The notes beneath the pieces were generated by a model that saw only the letters and a program-made list of their open reading frames with translations, made no database searches and was not told the DNA's origin. This document shows, piece after piece, positions 1-8,831 of a stretch of 64,000 bases of DNA (its first letter is position 1; every line of letters starts with the position of its first letter). The translations under genes were made by a program, and so were the position numbers. This DNA comes from Saccharomyces paradoxus (lineage: Eukaryota; Ascomycota; Saccharomycetes; Saccharomycetales; Saccharomycetaceae): the NCBI RefSeq assembly GCF_002079055.1, contig NC_047501.1, forward strand, positions 806,001 through 870,000. The letters run 5' to 3'.

Positions 1-1717
1 TAAAGTTACCGATGATATCAATCATGGAGTTAAAGTACAAGTGGTTGGCCAAAGAAAAGAAATAGGAATAGGTCATGTGAATGAACCCCATTAAAATTGA
101 TAGTTTCATTTTGTAAGAATTAGAAAATAGCAAAGCATTTTCAGTTCCGTGCCAAGCCCAATCTAAACCGATAGGGTATGTACCCACCGAAGTAGCGGTA
201 ATACTTTCACCCTTTTTCCAATGGTCAGGCCATTTCCAACCTGACTTGAAAATAGTCATTGTTTTAGAGAAGATATCATTGTAAAGGAAACCTGTGTACA
301 TGGAAAAGACACCCATTAACAAAATAATATATCTACCAGTGAAGGCCATATCAAAAATTTCACCTCTTTTCATTTTGTTGATTTTCTTTTCATTCAATAC
401 AAGAGACAATGCGGCTAAGGTCATTAAGAACCCGTGGCCCATATCACCAAACATGATCGCAAACATGAAAGGGAAAGTGACAATTGTGGGTAAACCAGCA
501 TTGATTTCTCTATATTGTGCAATACCGTAACAGTCACAAATACTTTGGAAACCAGCAGTAAACTTGTTGGTTCTATGAAAGGTAGGTGGGGTGTGATTTG
601 TATCCAATACTTGGATAATGGATGGAACATCAATACCCAATCTTGCGATCATTTCACCAAGACGAGCTTGCAAAGTAGCTAATTCGTCTCTTGGTATCCA
701 ACCTTCAGCAATCAAAATCTTTCTATTGGTATCATAGTTAGATTTATTCAAAATTTCAAAAATAGCCTTTTCACGAGTAATGTCTTGGAACCAAGAGTCT
801 AATTCTTTGGCAATAGCATATAACTCGCTTTCTAAAGTAGTGGAAGTGGTTTTCAAAACTGTATACAAATCGCTCAAGTTTTTGTTGACTTTGGCCAATT
901 GCTGTGATCTACCTTCACTGGAGGAGTCAACTTCGTACAGGTTGGCATCCAAAGACTCCGCAATCTTTCTAATTCTTTTAATAATCAGATCACCGTGAGA
1001 AAATACGATAAAAGCATTTTTTTGTTTATATTCCCTAGTTTTCACATCATAAACAGGTTGTCCAATTTCAACAGTTTTGAAGAAAAGGTTACCTCTTAAG
1101 ACTCTCCAAAGAATTTGTTCTAAGGTGGCAACTTTGTCTCTCGAAATGACACCGGTGACGTAGTTTACAGAAGCACCAATAGCGGCTGCAATGTTTTCCC
1201 CATTAGCATCAATCATGTCTTCATCCATATAGGAAGTGCCATCGGTATTGTCACCCTTCAAGAAGAATTCATCACCTGACTGCAAAATAAAGCGATACTG
1301 TTCCAAGTCATTTTTTTGAACTTCGATTTGATCGGTTGCATCCTCCATTTGAATTAATCGTTCTTCCAAATAGGAGGCGTTTTGGACATAATCATCTATC
1401 ACAGAACCGCTAGGTGGGACGTACAATTCACCTGAGCCGTCCAAATATTTGTCCGTATCTCCCTCGTAGAGCTTTATATCGTGCTTCTTCAAAAGAGAAT
1501 AGAAATAACGATACTGCCTTTCCACATTATCCAGTCTTCTAATTTCGTTAACAAAAGTTCTTTGAAATGCACGCACTTTAGAGTTTAAGTCACGGAATTG
1601 CACAAGACCTAATTGACCTAGAGTATAGGCAGAGTCTCTCGAAATTTCTTGAGGAATATAGAATTGGACTAAAGCCATTTCAGCCGAGCGAAAAATCGCT
1701 TCCTCCTTCTCTGACAT
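1..1717 (-). CDS. VPH1: V-ATPase Vo subunit a, vacuolar isoform (Vph1), 5' part only
   Basis: Subunit a of the vacuolar H+-ATPase forms the proton half-channels of the Vo sector, and the Vph1 isoform targets the pump to the vacuole. The minus strand encodes about 572 residues from the ATG at 1717-1715 (MSEKEEAIFRSAEMALVQFY). The family is about 840 residues, so the C-terminal third, with the essential membrane arginine, lies beyond the left edge. Visible parts are the hydrophilic N-terminal domain (about 1-400), then the first membrane helices, including the FGDMGHG motif near residue 420. I see no frameshift or stop. The gene lies tandem to FSF1 with a 484-bp spacer. Identification as Vph1 rather than the Golgi/endosomal paralogue Stv1 rests on the close match to the Vph1 sequence I remember and on gene order. 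Confidence 0.97.
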   Translation of the reverse strand, partial: MSEKEEAIFRSAEMALVQFYIPQEISRDSAYTLGQLGLVQFRDLNSKVRAFQRTFVNEIRRLDNVERQYRYFYSLLKKHDIKLYEGDTDKYLDGSGELYVPPSGSVIDDYVQNASYLEERLIQMEDATDQIEVQKNDLEQYRFILQSGDEFFLKGDNTDGTSYMDEDMIDANGENIAAAIGASVNYVTGVISRDKVATLEQILWRVLRGNLFFKTVEIGQPVYDVKTREYKQKNAFIVFSHGDLIIKRIRKIAESLDANLYEVDSSSEGRSQQLAKVNKNLSDLYTVLKTTSTTLESELYAIAKELDSWFQDITREKAIFEILNKSNYDTNRKILIAEGWIPRDELATLQARLGEMIARLGIDVPSIIQVLDTNHTPPTFHRTNKFTAGFQSICDCYGIAQYREINAGLPTIVTFPFMFAIMFGDMGHGFLMTLAALSLVLNEKKINKMKRGEIFDMAFTGRYIILLMGVFSMYTGFLYNDIFSKTMTIFKSGWKWPDHWKKGESITATSVGTYPIGLDWAWHGTENALLFSNSYKMKLSILMGFIHMTYSYFFSLANHLYFNSMIDIIGNF

Positions 1718-2201
1718 TTTTCTCCCTTGTGTAACTTTTGAATGTATTTTATCTGATTCAAATGAAAAGGGATTTGAAAAGCTTGACCCTCACTTGTTGT
1801 ATAGAGAAAGGTAAAAACTAGCAAATAAACGCAGGTAGCCCTCTAAGCAAGTATAAATATATGGAGAGGTAAAAGCAATGGGCTTATATGGACTTTTGTT
1901 GTTTTGTAACCTTTAAAAGGGTTGCAATCGGGAAAAAAGGTTTTCATATCAACTTATCTGAGTTTCTTTTTTTTTTTTCTTCTTTTTTTTTTTTGGCCCA
2001 TTTTTTTTTTGACGCATTAACCGTTATTAATGATATAGTATACACGTGATGATGCAACTTCAATATACAACAATAGCCAGGCAACTGAATTATTAACAGT
2101 TATATGTATACCAAAACACATACATATTAATTTTTTAACTGAATTTTTTTCTTATCTATCTGATATTCATTCTATAACTATACAACTTTGTCTCATCACT
2201 T
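1718..2201. promoter_or_regulatory. VPH1 promoter and FSF1 3' region
   Basis: This spacer lies between two minus-strand genes, so it holds the FSF1 3' end and the VPH1 promoter. The most obvious element is a pair of long T tracts at about 1969-2011, the usual nucleosome-depleting poly(dA:dT) of yeast promoters. I see no RNA gene and no convincing factor site. Confidence 0.6.
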
Positions 2202-3185
2202 CTAAATACCTCTGTTAAAGTAGACCTTTTCAATTGGCTTCCCGTCCTTATCCTTCTTGCCATGTAATTCAGGTTCTAGTTTATTCAAATGGATTGCCTG
2301 TCTTTGAGGAAAGATACCCAGTGCAAATGGCAAAGCAGAGAACATTGTGACTGAGATCAACCCCAAGTTGGCCAAAGTTTGCACACCAAGAGACTTACCC
2401 TTGAGGACACTGCGTTGTAGTCGAACCAAAATCAAAGGTGGGATGACCATTGTTGGAGTGGCATTGATAACTCTACTTAAGGCAGTTTCACCAACTGCCA
2501 TAAAGGCAGCCTTCTTTGATTTTCCGACTTCGTCACCGTTAGAGTCAAACACCGAAATACCTTTTCTAATTTCGTTGCCTCTCATTAAGAAAACGTTGAC
2601 AATACCAGCACTGACCACGGCGGCAAATGGTACCAGACGGCCCAAGATCAACTTCGAATGCGGAGAAATGTTCTTTAATCTAGGAACCAGGTTGTTCAAC
2701 CCCAACGCAACACCACACGATGCAGTTACAGCAGCAGCGTAGTTTGTGAGTAATTGGGATGTTGACATGGGATGAGATTTGTTTGCATTGGCGGAATTAA
2801 CGGCGACGTTTAACGATTGGTTAGCCCATTGCCAAAAGACGGTCCCCGCCGTGCCCAAACCTGGCGTCAGCATCCCTACAGTAACTACTAGGTTTGACAA
2901 CACATTGGAAGACATACGGAAAGGCAAAAGAACTGTCTTACCTGTGTCCGGATGCACGGTCGAGTCCAATTGTTTCTTGGCACGCCAGAACTCCGGAGTA
3001 GTCTCTTTTAGTTCACCATGACGATACGCACTAATGATTTCTTTAGCGTGAGCCAGGTCCTTCTCAGTAGTTAGCAACATAGTGGGGTCGGAAATCTCTG
3101 CACAATGGCGGATTCTACCCCAGTATGTGGATAAGTCATAGCGGGATTCGGGCAAATCGATGGGTCCGGGGACTGATGATGCCAT
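2202..3185 (-). CDS. FSF1: Sideroflexin-family mitochondrial carrier (Fsf1)
   Basis: Fsf1 is the fungal sideroflexin, a multi-pass mitochondrial inner-membrane protein. Animal sideroflexin 1 carries serine; the yeast substrate is less certain. The 327-residue product has the expected family length. Family signatures are the N-terminal SRYDLSTYWGRIRHC followed by DPTMLL (residues 14-38), the HPDTG motif at 78-82, and WANQSLNVAVNSANAN (120-135) at the start of the membrane region. Several hydrophobic segments follow to the C-terminus. The start is the only in-frame ATG at this end. Its upstream region contains a Leu3-like palindrome (3324-3337) and the divergent snR8 gene, so the two may share a bidirectional promoter. 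Gene order matches YOR271C. Confidence 0.96.
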   Translation of the reverse strand: MASSVPGPIDLPESRYDLSTYWGRIRHCAEISDPTMLLTTEKDLAHAKEIISAYRHGELKETTPEFWRAKKQLDSTVHPDTGKTVLLPFRMSSNVLSNLVVTVGMLTPGLGTAGTVFWQWANQSLNVAVNSANANKSHPMSTSQLLTNYAAAVTASCGVALGLNNLVPRLKNISPHSKLILGRLVPFAAVVSAGIVNVFLMRGNEIRKGISVFDSNGDEVGKSKKAAFMAVGETALSRVINATPTMVIPPLILVRLQRSVLKGKSLGVQTLANLGLISVTMFSALPFALGIFPQRQAIHLNKLEPELHGKKDKDGKPIEKVYFNRGI

Positions 3186-3323
3186 TTTTATCTGCCTTGA
3201 TTGCTTTTTGTTTTGATTCTACGTGGTTTCTTATTGTCAACTTGAAGTAATGGTCAGTTTCAGAACTGCAAAGCTAATGCGAAGACCTAACAGTCTCTTA
3301 TCCGATTACCCCAAGCTGGTACG

Positions 3324-3337
3324 GTCCGGTACCGGAC
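3324..3337. promoter_or_regulatory. 14-bp perfect palindrome with a Leu3-type core
   Basis: GTCCGGTACCGGAC is its own reverse complement. The inner CCGGTACCGG fits the CCGGNNCCGG core of Leu3 sites in branched-chain amino-acid genes. It lies about 140 bp upstream of FSF1 and 80 bp upstream of snR8. Binding is inferred from the motif only; other zinc-cluster factors also use CCG/CGG half-sites. Confidence 0.5.
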
Positions 3338-3417
3338 GCCAGTACAGGAAGAAAAAACTTTTCTCGCCTCGGGCAACATTGGTATAAAAAGCGCCGACAC
3401 AGCGGTCACCTTACCAG

Positions 3418-3606
3418 CACTGCTCTTCTTTAAATCTTATTGTTATTATTGAGTTTCGGTTCCGAAGAAGGCATGATACATATTAAACATGCCTTCTATT
3501 CACTGTGCCATCTTACATCCGTAGGTGATCAGAGGGGAAAAGAAGAGCTAGAGCAACTCCCACACTCATGAGCGTCCTCATACTGTTCTGGGCGCTTCTC
3601 ACAGGT
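3418..3606 (+). ncRNA. SNR8: H/ACA box snoRNA snR8
   Basis: snR8 guides pseudouridylation of 25S rRNA. No coding frame is seen here, but the H/ACA layout is. The 10-bp lower stem is GCTCTTCTTT (3422-3431) with AAAGAAGAGC (3539-3548). An inner 10-bp helix pairs 3466-3475 with 3488-3497. An H box (ANANNA) follows as AGAGCA at 3550-3555, then a short 3' hairpin, then ACA at 3601-3603, three bases before the proposed end. A TATA box (TATAAAAA) lies at 3383-3390. The 189-nt length and the position between FSF1 and YTM1 fit the snR8 I remember. The 5' end is set by that length and could be off by a few bases. Confidence 0.75.
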
Positions 3607-3787
3607 GCTTCTTTTAGCATCTCCCATTGGCCCAGATCGGTAGCTGCGCAAGTGAGATATCCTTTTCATTCATTTATATTTATCTGTAGCGATAGCTTTT
3701 CGTACTATTTTTCTCACATGGAGTAGTGTAATTTTAAGGTGAGTAGTACTTCTTGATATCTTCCTTAGGGCGGTTGAATATTTCCTG

Positions 3788-3845
3788 TTACCCGGACAAG
3801 GAGTCGAAAATTTTTCAAAAATTTTCGAAATGCTCATCTCATCGC
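3788..3845. promoter_or_regulatory. YTM1 promoter: Reb1 site, RRPE palindrome and PAC motif
   Basis: TTACCCG at 3788-3794 is a Reb1 site. CGAAAATTTTT and its mirror AAAAATTTTCG (3805-3827) form a doubled RRPE element. GCTCATCTCATCGC (3832-3845) is a reverse-strand PAC box with two overlapping GATGAG cores. The set sits 130-185 bp before the YTM1 ATG and is the standard signature of the ribosome-biogenesis regulon (Stb3 at RRPE; Dot6/Tod6 at PAC). Confidence 0.8.
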
Positions 3846-3973
3846 AAACTGTAAGAGCAGTGAAAAGCATATGCACATCTGTATAATTGCAAAGAGGTAC
3901 AGTCTATGTTCGCACGCCAATACGATACTTAGAATTTCAGAGACATTACCAACTCAAACTGCACAGATTCAAA

Positions 3974-5353
3974 ATGACAGAAGATAAGTCGCAGGTTAAG
4001 ATCAGATTTTTCACACGTGAGAAAGATGAATCACTACATGTTCAAGATACTCCAATGTACGCACCGATCTCGTTGAAGAGATATGGGTTGTCCGAAATTG
4101 TTAATCATTTGTTGGGCTCAGATAAACCCGTTCCTTTTGATTTCTTGATTGATGGTGAGTTGTTACGTACTTCGTTGCACGACTATTTGACCAGAAAAGG
4201 TTTATCGAGCGAAGCCTCGTTGAATGTAGAATATACCAGGGCAGTTCTTCCACCATCCTACCTGAATAGCTTCAGTAATGAGGATTGGGTTAGCTCCTTG
4301 GATGTCGGTGACGGTTCTAAACATATCGTTAGTGGTTCTTACGATGGTATAGTTCGTACTTGGAATTTATCAGGTAACGTGCAAAAGCAATATAGTGGTC
4401 ATTCCGGCCCTATTCGTGCAGTTAAATACATTTCGAATACAAGGTTAGTTTCCGCTGGTAATGATCGTACTTTGAGATTGTGGAAAACCAAAAATGATGA
4501 TTTGAAATTAACCTCGCAACAACAGGTACAAGAGGACGATGATGAAGCAAACATAGAGGACGGTAAGACACTGGCTATCTTGGAAGGCCATAAGGCACCA
4601 GTAGTCTCTATTGATGTTTCAGACAACTCAAGAATATTATCTGCGTCATACGACAATTCCATTGGGTTCTGGTCTACTATTTATAAGGAAATGACTGTTG
4701 TTGATCCCTTAGAAGATATAAATAATCCAAATAATAAAATATCCACTGCTGCTAGGAAAAGAAGAAAATTGACTATGAAAGACGGTACCATTAGGAGACG
4801 TGCTCCCCTGTCTCTGTTAGAATCCCATACAGCTCCCGTAGAGCAAGTGATTTTTGATTCTACAGATAATACCGTTGGTTATTCAGTATCGCAAGATCAT
4901 ACCATCAAGACATGGGATTTGGTCACCGCAAGATGCATAGACACAAGAACAACATCGTACTCGTTGCTCTCCATTGCACAATTGTCTACTTTGAACTTGT
5001 TGGCATGCGGGTCCAGCGCCAGGCACATCACATTGCATGACCCACGTGTAGGAGCGTCTTCTAAAGTTACACAGCAACAGCTAATTGGCCATAAGAACTT
5101 CGTTTCTTCTCTGGACACTTGTCCCGAGAATGAGTATATTTTGTGCTCAGGTTCTCACGATGGTACCGTGAAGGTATGGGACGTCAGATCCACTTCTCCA
5201 ATGTACACCATAACAAGAGAAGACAGTTCGGTCCAAAAGGGTGTCAATGATAAAGTTTTTGCTGTCAAATGGGCTGAAAAAGTGGGTATCATCAGCGCTG
5301 GTCAAGACAAAAAGATTCAAATAAATAAAGGAGACAACATTTTCAAAAACTAA
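3974..5353 (+). CDS. YTM1: Ribosome biogenesis WD40 protein Ytm1
   Basis: Ytm1 works with Erb1 and Nop7 in large-subunit assembly in the nucleolus and is stripped from pre-60S particles by the AAA ATPase Rea1. The 459-residue product has an N-terminal ubiquitin-like domain (about 1-95) and a WD40 propeller with clear repeat ends such as GIVRTWNL, RTLRLWKT, TIKTWDL and TVKVWDVR. Glu80, the residue known to contact the Rea1 MIDAS domain, is present (GLSSE, 76-80). The open frame extends 29 codons upstream from a TTG, but the first ATG, at 3974, gives the conserved MTEDKSQVKIRFF start. It is one residue shorter than the S288C protein I remember, probably in the acidic loop near residue 190. Confidence 0.97.
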   Translation: MTEDKSQVKIRFFTREKDESLHVQDTPMYAPISLKRYGLSEIVNHLLGSDKPVPFDFLIDGELLRTSLHDYLTRKGLSSEASLNVEYTRAVLPPSYLNSFSNEDWVSSLDVGDGSKHIVSGSYDGIVRTWNLSGNVQKQYSGHSGPIRAVKYISNTRLVSAGNDRTLRLWKTKNDDLKLTSQQQVQEDDDEANIEDGKTLAILEGHKAPVVSIDVSDNSRILSASYDNSIGFWSTIYKEMTVVDPLEDINNPNNKISTAARKRRKLTMKDGTIRRRAPLSLLESHTAPVEQVIFDSTDNTVGYSVSQDHTIKTWDLVTARCIDTRTTSYSLLSIAQLSTLNLLACGSSARHITLHDPRVGASSKVTQQQLIGHKNFVSSLDTCPENEYILCSGSHDGTVKVWDVRSTSPMYTITREDSSVQKGVNDKVFAVKWAEKVGIISAGQDKKIQINKGDNIFKN

Positions 5354-5613
5354 GAAAAACTGTTGTTATCTTTATGTAGAATAATATATTGATATATCTG
5401 AAATAGATTTGGTTTCGCAAACTGCTTTCACACCTTTGCTTTTACCGCCATTTTTATGAACAATGATATCACTTGCTGAGAAAAAAAATCATAATACGAT
5501 AACGTATACTTGTATGAAACCTCTATAAAAATTTTAATGGGTGAATTATATCCAAATTTCCCCCAGTTTAGTATTTGAATATATGCAATCGTGTTTTGTC
5601 TCTTAGAGCCTTT

Positions 5614-7593
5614 TCAAACCATTCTAGCGGAAGCATCGGTAGCCATTTCTGTATATGAATAACCGTCTTCATTATCCTTGACAGCTGAGTATAAACTATT
5701 GGAAACGGGCTCATTATGATTTTGCTGATGTTGCCCAACTTCGCGATCAAACGAGGCAGGAAGAGGCTGCGTATGGGTCCTGCGCAGAGATAGCCTTTCA
5801 CCTGCTTTTTCTCTAGTCGAAGGGTCCGTTTCCATAGTCCTTAGCGTAGCCATTCTTGTTAGATTTAATTCGCCGTTGACGGTATTTACCTCATCTATAT
5901 CACCTTCTGTCTCAGCCTCCTTTTCCATGGCAGCATAGCCAAATTGTGACTTGTGTCTTAATTCGCTCCCCCATTTTTCGAAAACCCATGGAATCGGAAT
6001 CATTACAACACAAACTAAGGCAAATAAAGTGCTTGCCCACTTGATTTTCATCTTTGTGTACATTTGGATGGTAAATAATGGGAAAACGCTACTCATGACG
6101 TATCTTAATAAATTGTTGGCAGCCAAACAAGATGCTACAGTTAATGGCGGATAACATGTAGAGAAATACATCAAAACACTGAAAAAAATCAAAATTAAAC
6201 CAAAACCAAATGGCACACCAGCAGCTACAGGAGCCATCCAGTGTACGTCTGGTCTAGCAGTCCAGGCTTGCCAAAATAGACCGATAGGCAATGCTACGGA
6301 ACCAAATTTACAGGCAATTAAAAACTTCTCTGGAACAATTGGTAACAATTCACCGGTATTAGGATCTCTTGCACCTCTGTAAGGAGTAGTCCTTTTAGAA
6401 GTTCTCTCATTTTCGGCAAGTGGTGGAGTGTCAGCTGGTGGTTTGGGGAAAAGATATTTTCTGTCAATGTAAAGGTAAAAGAAAGCAGCTATCCATAACC
6501 CGACACCGATACCGATAAATGGTAGCCCAGATACACCCGCACTCATGTGGTAAACACCACGATAAATAACAGCGTATGCTTCGAAAAATCCAAATAAAAT
6601 GGCAAAAATGAAAGCGACATAAATACTGAAAACAAATACAATAGGCTCAACCACGAGCATTTTCAAAGGTCTTAAGATTGTAACAGTGACAGTGGTTTTC
6701 AAAAATTCTTTCTGATCCTCCCTGCTGAACTTTTTTAAAGTAATATTTCTCTTCTTGGCACGCTTTCTTAAAATGATACCTTTATGGGTCTCTGGCATGA
6801 GGGCAATAAATGGTAATATCATCCCTCCCGCAATCAATTGGATCCACTCGGACCAGCGCCAGCCTTTGGCTTGAGTAGCAAACCCTGCCATAATAGGAGA
6901 TAAAACTGGCCCTAGAAATGGAGATAGAACAAAATATGTCATTGCAACGGAGACCTGATCTACGTCAAAAATATCCAGGATTGTACCTGATCCAACAGAT
7001 AAGGCAGGGGATGCAAAGACACCTGATAAAAATCTTAAGGGTAGGATAATCCTCATGTGACCGTTGGACAACCCAACACCCATAGTGAAAAGCATTGACA
7101 CTGGCAAGGAAAATAAATAGATGGGCTTACGACCAAACACTTCACTTAATGGAGCGCCGATGACAGTCGATAACCCCAGAAGATAGAAGGTTAATCCGGC
7201 AAGGGCCAAAGTCTGGTTGACGTGATATCTTTCTACCAATTCTGGTACAGATGAAACATAAAGAGAGCTACCCATTGTGACAACCAAACAAAGGAACGCG
7301 GAAGTCATAGTGGCATACCATTTCTTCCAAGAGGACCAATTGTGTGGGTTATCTGGGTCATCGGGCCCATCCCAATCGAGATCTCTTGGGTCAACTGGTT
7401 CGCCATTTGTAGTGTCATTCGAATCTGCATTCGAGTTTGACCTTTTTTCGTCCTCCATTATTGATCCTGTCGAAGAAGATGACAAATCTAAGTTGCCGCT
7501 GTTAGTTATATTTTTGTCCAAGGCTTTTGGAACCTGGTGTATGTTTGTCTGAGGTACTGAGTCAGACTCGGTTTTTGTCACAGGAGAAGACAT
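5614..7593 (-). CDS. TPO4: Polyamine/drug:H+ antiporter of the MFS DHA1 family (Tpo4)
   Basis: Tpo4 exports polyamines and some drugs across the plasma membrane by proton antiport. The product has 659 residues. A long hydrophilic N-terminus (about 1-95) ends in the family motif DWDGPDDPDNPHNWS. Twelve membrane helices follow in two halves, with motif A (GAPLSEVFGRKP) after helix 2 and a charged central loop. A cytosolic tail of about 100 residues closes the protein. The gene converges on YTM1 with about 260 bp between the stops and has a very long upstream region (1.2 kb) carrying a Pdr1/Pdr3 element. Distinction from the other Tpo paralogues rests on length and position at YOR273C. Confidence 0.95.
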   Translation of the reverse strand: MSSPVTKTESDSVPQTNIHQVPKALDKNITNSGNLDLSSSSTGSIMEDEKRSNSNADSNDTTNGEPVDPRDLDWDGPDDPDNPHNWSSWKKWYATMTSAFLCLVVTMGSSLYVSSVPELVERYHVNQTLALAGLTFYLLGLSTVIGAPLSEVFGRKPIYLFSLPVSMLFTMGVGLSNGHMRIILPLRFLSGVFASPALSVGSGTILDIFDVDQVSVAMTYFVLSPFLGPVLSPIMAGFATQAKGWRWSEWIQLIAGGMILPFIALMPETHKGIILRKRAKKRNITLKKFSREDQKEFLKTTVTVTILRPLKMLVVEPIVFVFSIYVAFIFAILFGFFEAYAVIYRGVYHMSAGVSGLPFIGIGVGLWIAAFFYLYIDRKYLFPKPPADTPPLAENERTSKRTTPYRGARDPNTGELLPIVPEKFLIACKFGSVALPIGLFWQAWTARPDVHWMAPVAAGVPFGFGLILIFFSVLMYFSTCYPPLTVASCLAANNLLRYVMSSVFPLFTIQMYTKMKIKWASTLFALVCVVMIPIPWVFEKWGSELRHKSQFGYAAMEKEAETEGDIDEVNTVNGELNLTRMATLRTMETDPSTREKAGERLSLRRTHTQPLPASFDREVGQHQQNHNEPVSNSLYSAVKDNEDGYSYTEMATDASARMV

Positions 7594-8045
7594 TAGTGAA
7601 ATTTAAGATATATATATACCTCTTGTGTATGCTTCTGTTTGTGTGGTTAGTGTAAGTATATTCTGTTACTTTCACGAAAGTGATAAACAAAAAGGTGATG
7701 TGTCAGGTACAACAAATATACAAGACATATTCTTCCATACAGGCGAATATATATATATACACATGCTCAAGCGCTTGATACCATTTGTAGTACCAAAAGC
7801 AATTAGCACGTAAGCACCAGTGCGAGTATGCAATCATTTCACAAGTTTCCTTCATTTGGCATAGTGTCGCAACACGGATTTAAGGTGAGCCGTCCGGGGC
7901 TTTTAAGCAGAGCCCCTGCAGCTCCATGAAGACGGAACCGCACGGGCCTATTACCTCGGCGATAGATCAATTATCCGAAGCGGGTCACAATTCGGAAATA
8001 GTAACCACTATGCCCGGGCACACCGGCACGGCTTTACTTTTGGGA

Positions 8046-8053
8046 TCCGTGGA
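8046..8053. promoter_or_regulatory. Pdr1/Pdr3 response element (PDRE)
   Basis: TCCGTGGA is a recognised PDRE variant. It lies about 450 bp upstream of the TPO4 start and 780 bp from MOD5, so TPO4 is the likely target. Known Pdr1/Pdr3 targets are drug and polyamine exporters, which fits. Binding is inferred. Confidence 0.5.
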
Positions 8054-8160
8054 AGTCGGTCATTAGTGGAAATCGGCGAAAACAAAATTACCTGTAGCTA
8101 AAGCATGCTAAACGGATGATATAAACAGCGATTGGGCTATTTTTTTCTTACTCTTCATAT

Positions 8161-8199
8161 GGCTTGTGGCTTGTGGTTTGTGGCTTGTGGCTTGTGGCC
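8161..8199. repeat. Heptamer tandem repeat (GGCTTGT) x5
   Basis: Five head-to-tail copies of GGCTTGT, the third reading GGTTTGT, followed by GGCC. It is non-coding. Copy number is likely to vary between strains. Confidence 0.85.
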
Positions 8200-8831
8200 T
8201 ATGCAATTGTGTTCATAGATAGTAACAGCATAAAAAGGTGAGGAAGAGACGCACCCACTGTACCTTTTTATATCTAGGGTTCTGTAGTTGGGCTTTTACC
8301 CCAATAATTTCTTCTTCTTGCAGTCCGTTTGTTCGCTTTCCTACATTCCGGGCCGCGACTCCGTAGTACTTTACAGAAACAGCCGCCGCCATAATCGTCT
8401 ATAATAAAAAAGATGGGCAGAGAGAAAAAGAGCAAGAAGCATAACCTGATTCCTTACATGTATAGGATTCGGGTAATTGTCTAAAAAATGTGCTCTTTGC
8501 ATTCCGTGACCGGTTTAGGAACGTTCTTTTAGGTATTCTATGTACGCTTTAGTGGTCATGCTTTCGAAGAATAAAGAACGAATCGCTCGTATAAGCCAAA
8601 ATCATGATAAAAGTTACCTATATTACTGCTCCTCGAAGGCGATGTCAATCTAAGATCTTGATTACTGAGTCAGGCGAAATCGTACGCTCATCTTTCGCCC
8701 ATCGGAAAGAAAATTAAAACAAAAAAAAAAATACTACATGACAAAAGAAGAAAAGCTCAGGTAGGGTTGTACAGTTCATTGGGTAAGCTACTACACGTAC
8801 ATATTTTCTGTAAATAGAACCAAAAGAGTTG

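Larger units (their letters stand above)
7594..8831. other. Long divergent TPO4-MOD5 intergenic region
   Basis: This 1.24-kb non-coding stretch serves both divergent genes. It holds a Pdr1/Pdr3 element (8046-8053), a GC-rich block at about 7880-8060, a five-copy heptamer repeat (8161-8199) and a Reb1 site CGGGTAA (8470-8476). A(n) runs near 8715 precede MOD5. I looked for tRNA, snoRNA hallmarks and small frames and saw none that convinced. Confidence 0.6.

Noticed and set aside
3672-3682. ARS consensus match ATTTATATTTA near snR8, and another at 14844-14854
   Set aside because: Exact 11-bp matches are expected by chance in AT-rich DNA; these lie in short regions without other origin features.
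3887-3973. N-terminal extension of YTM1
   Set aside because: It opens with TTG, not ATG; the conserved N-terminus begins at 3974.
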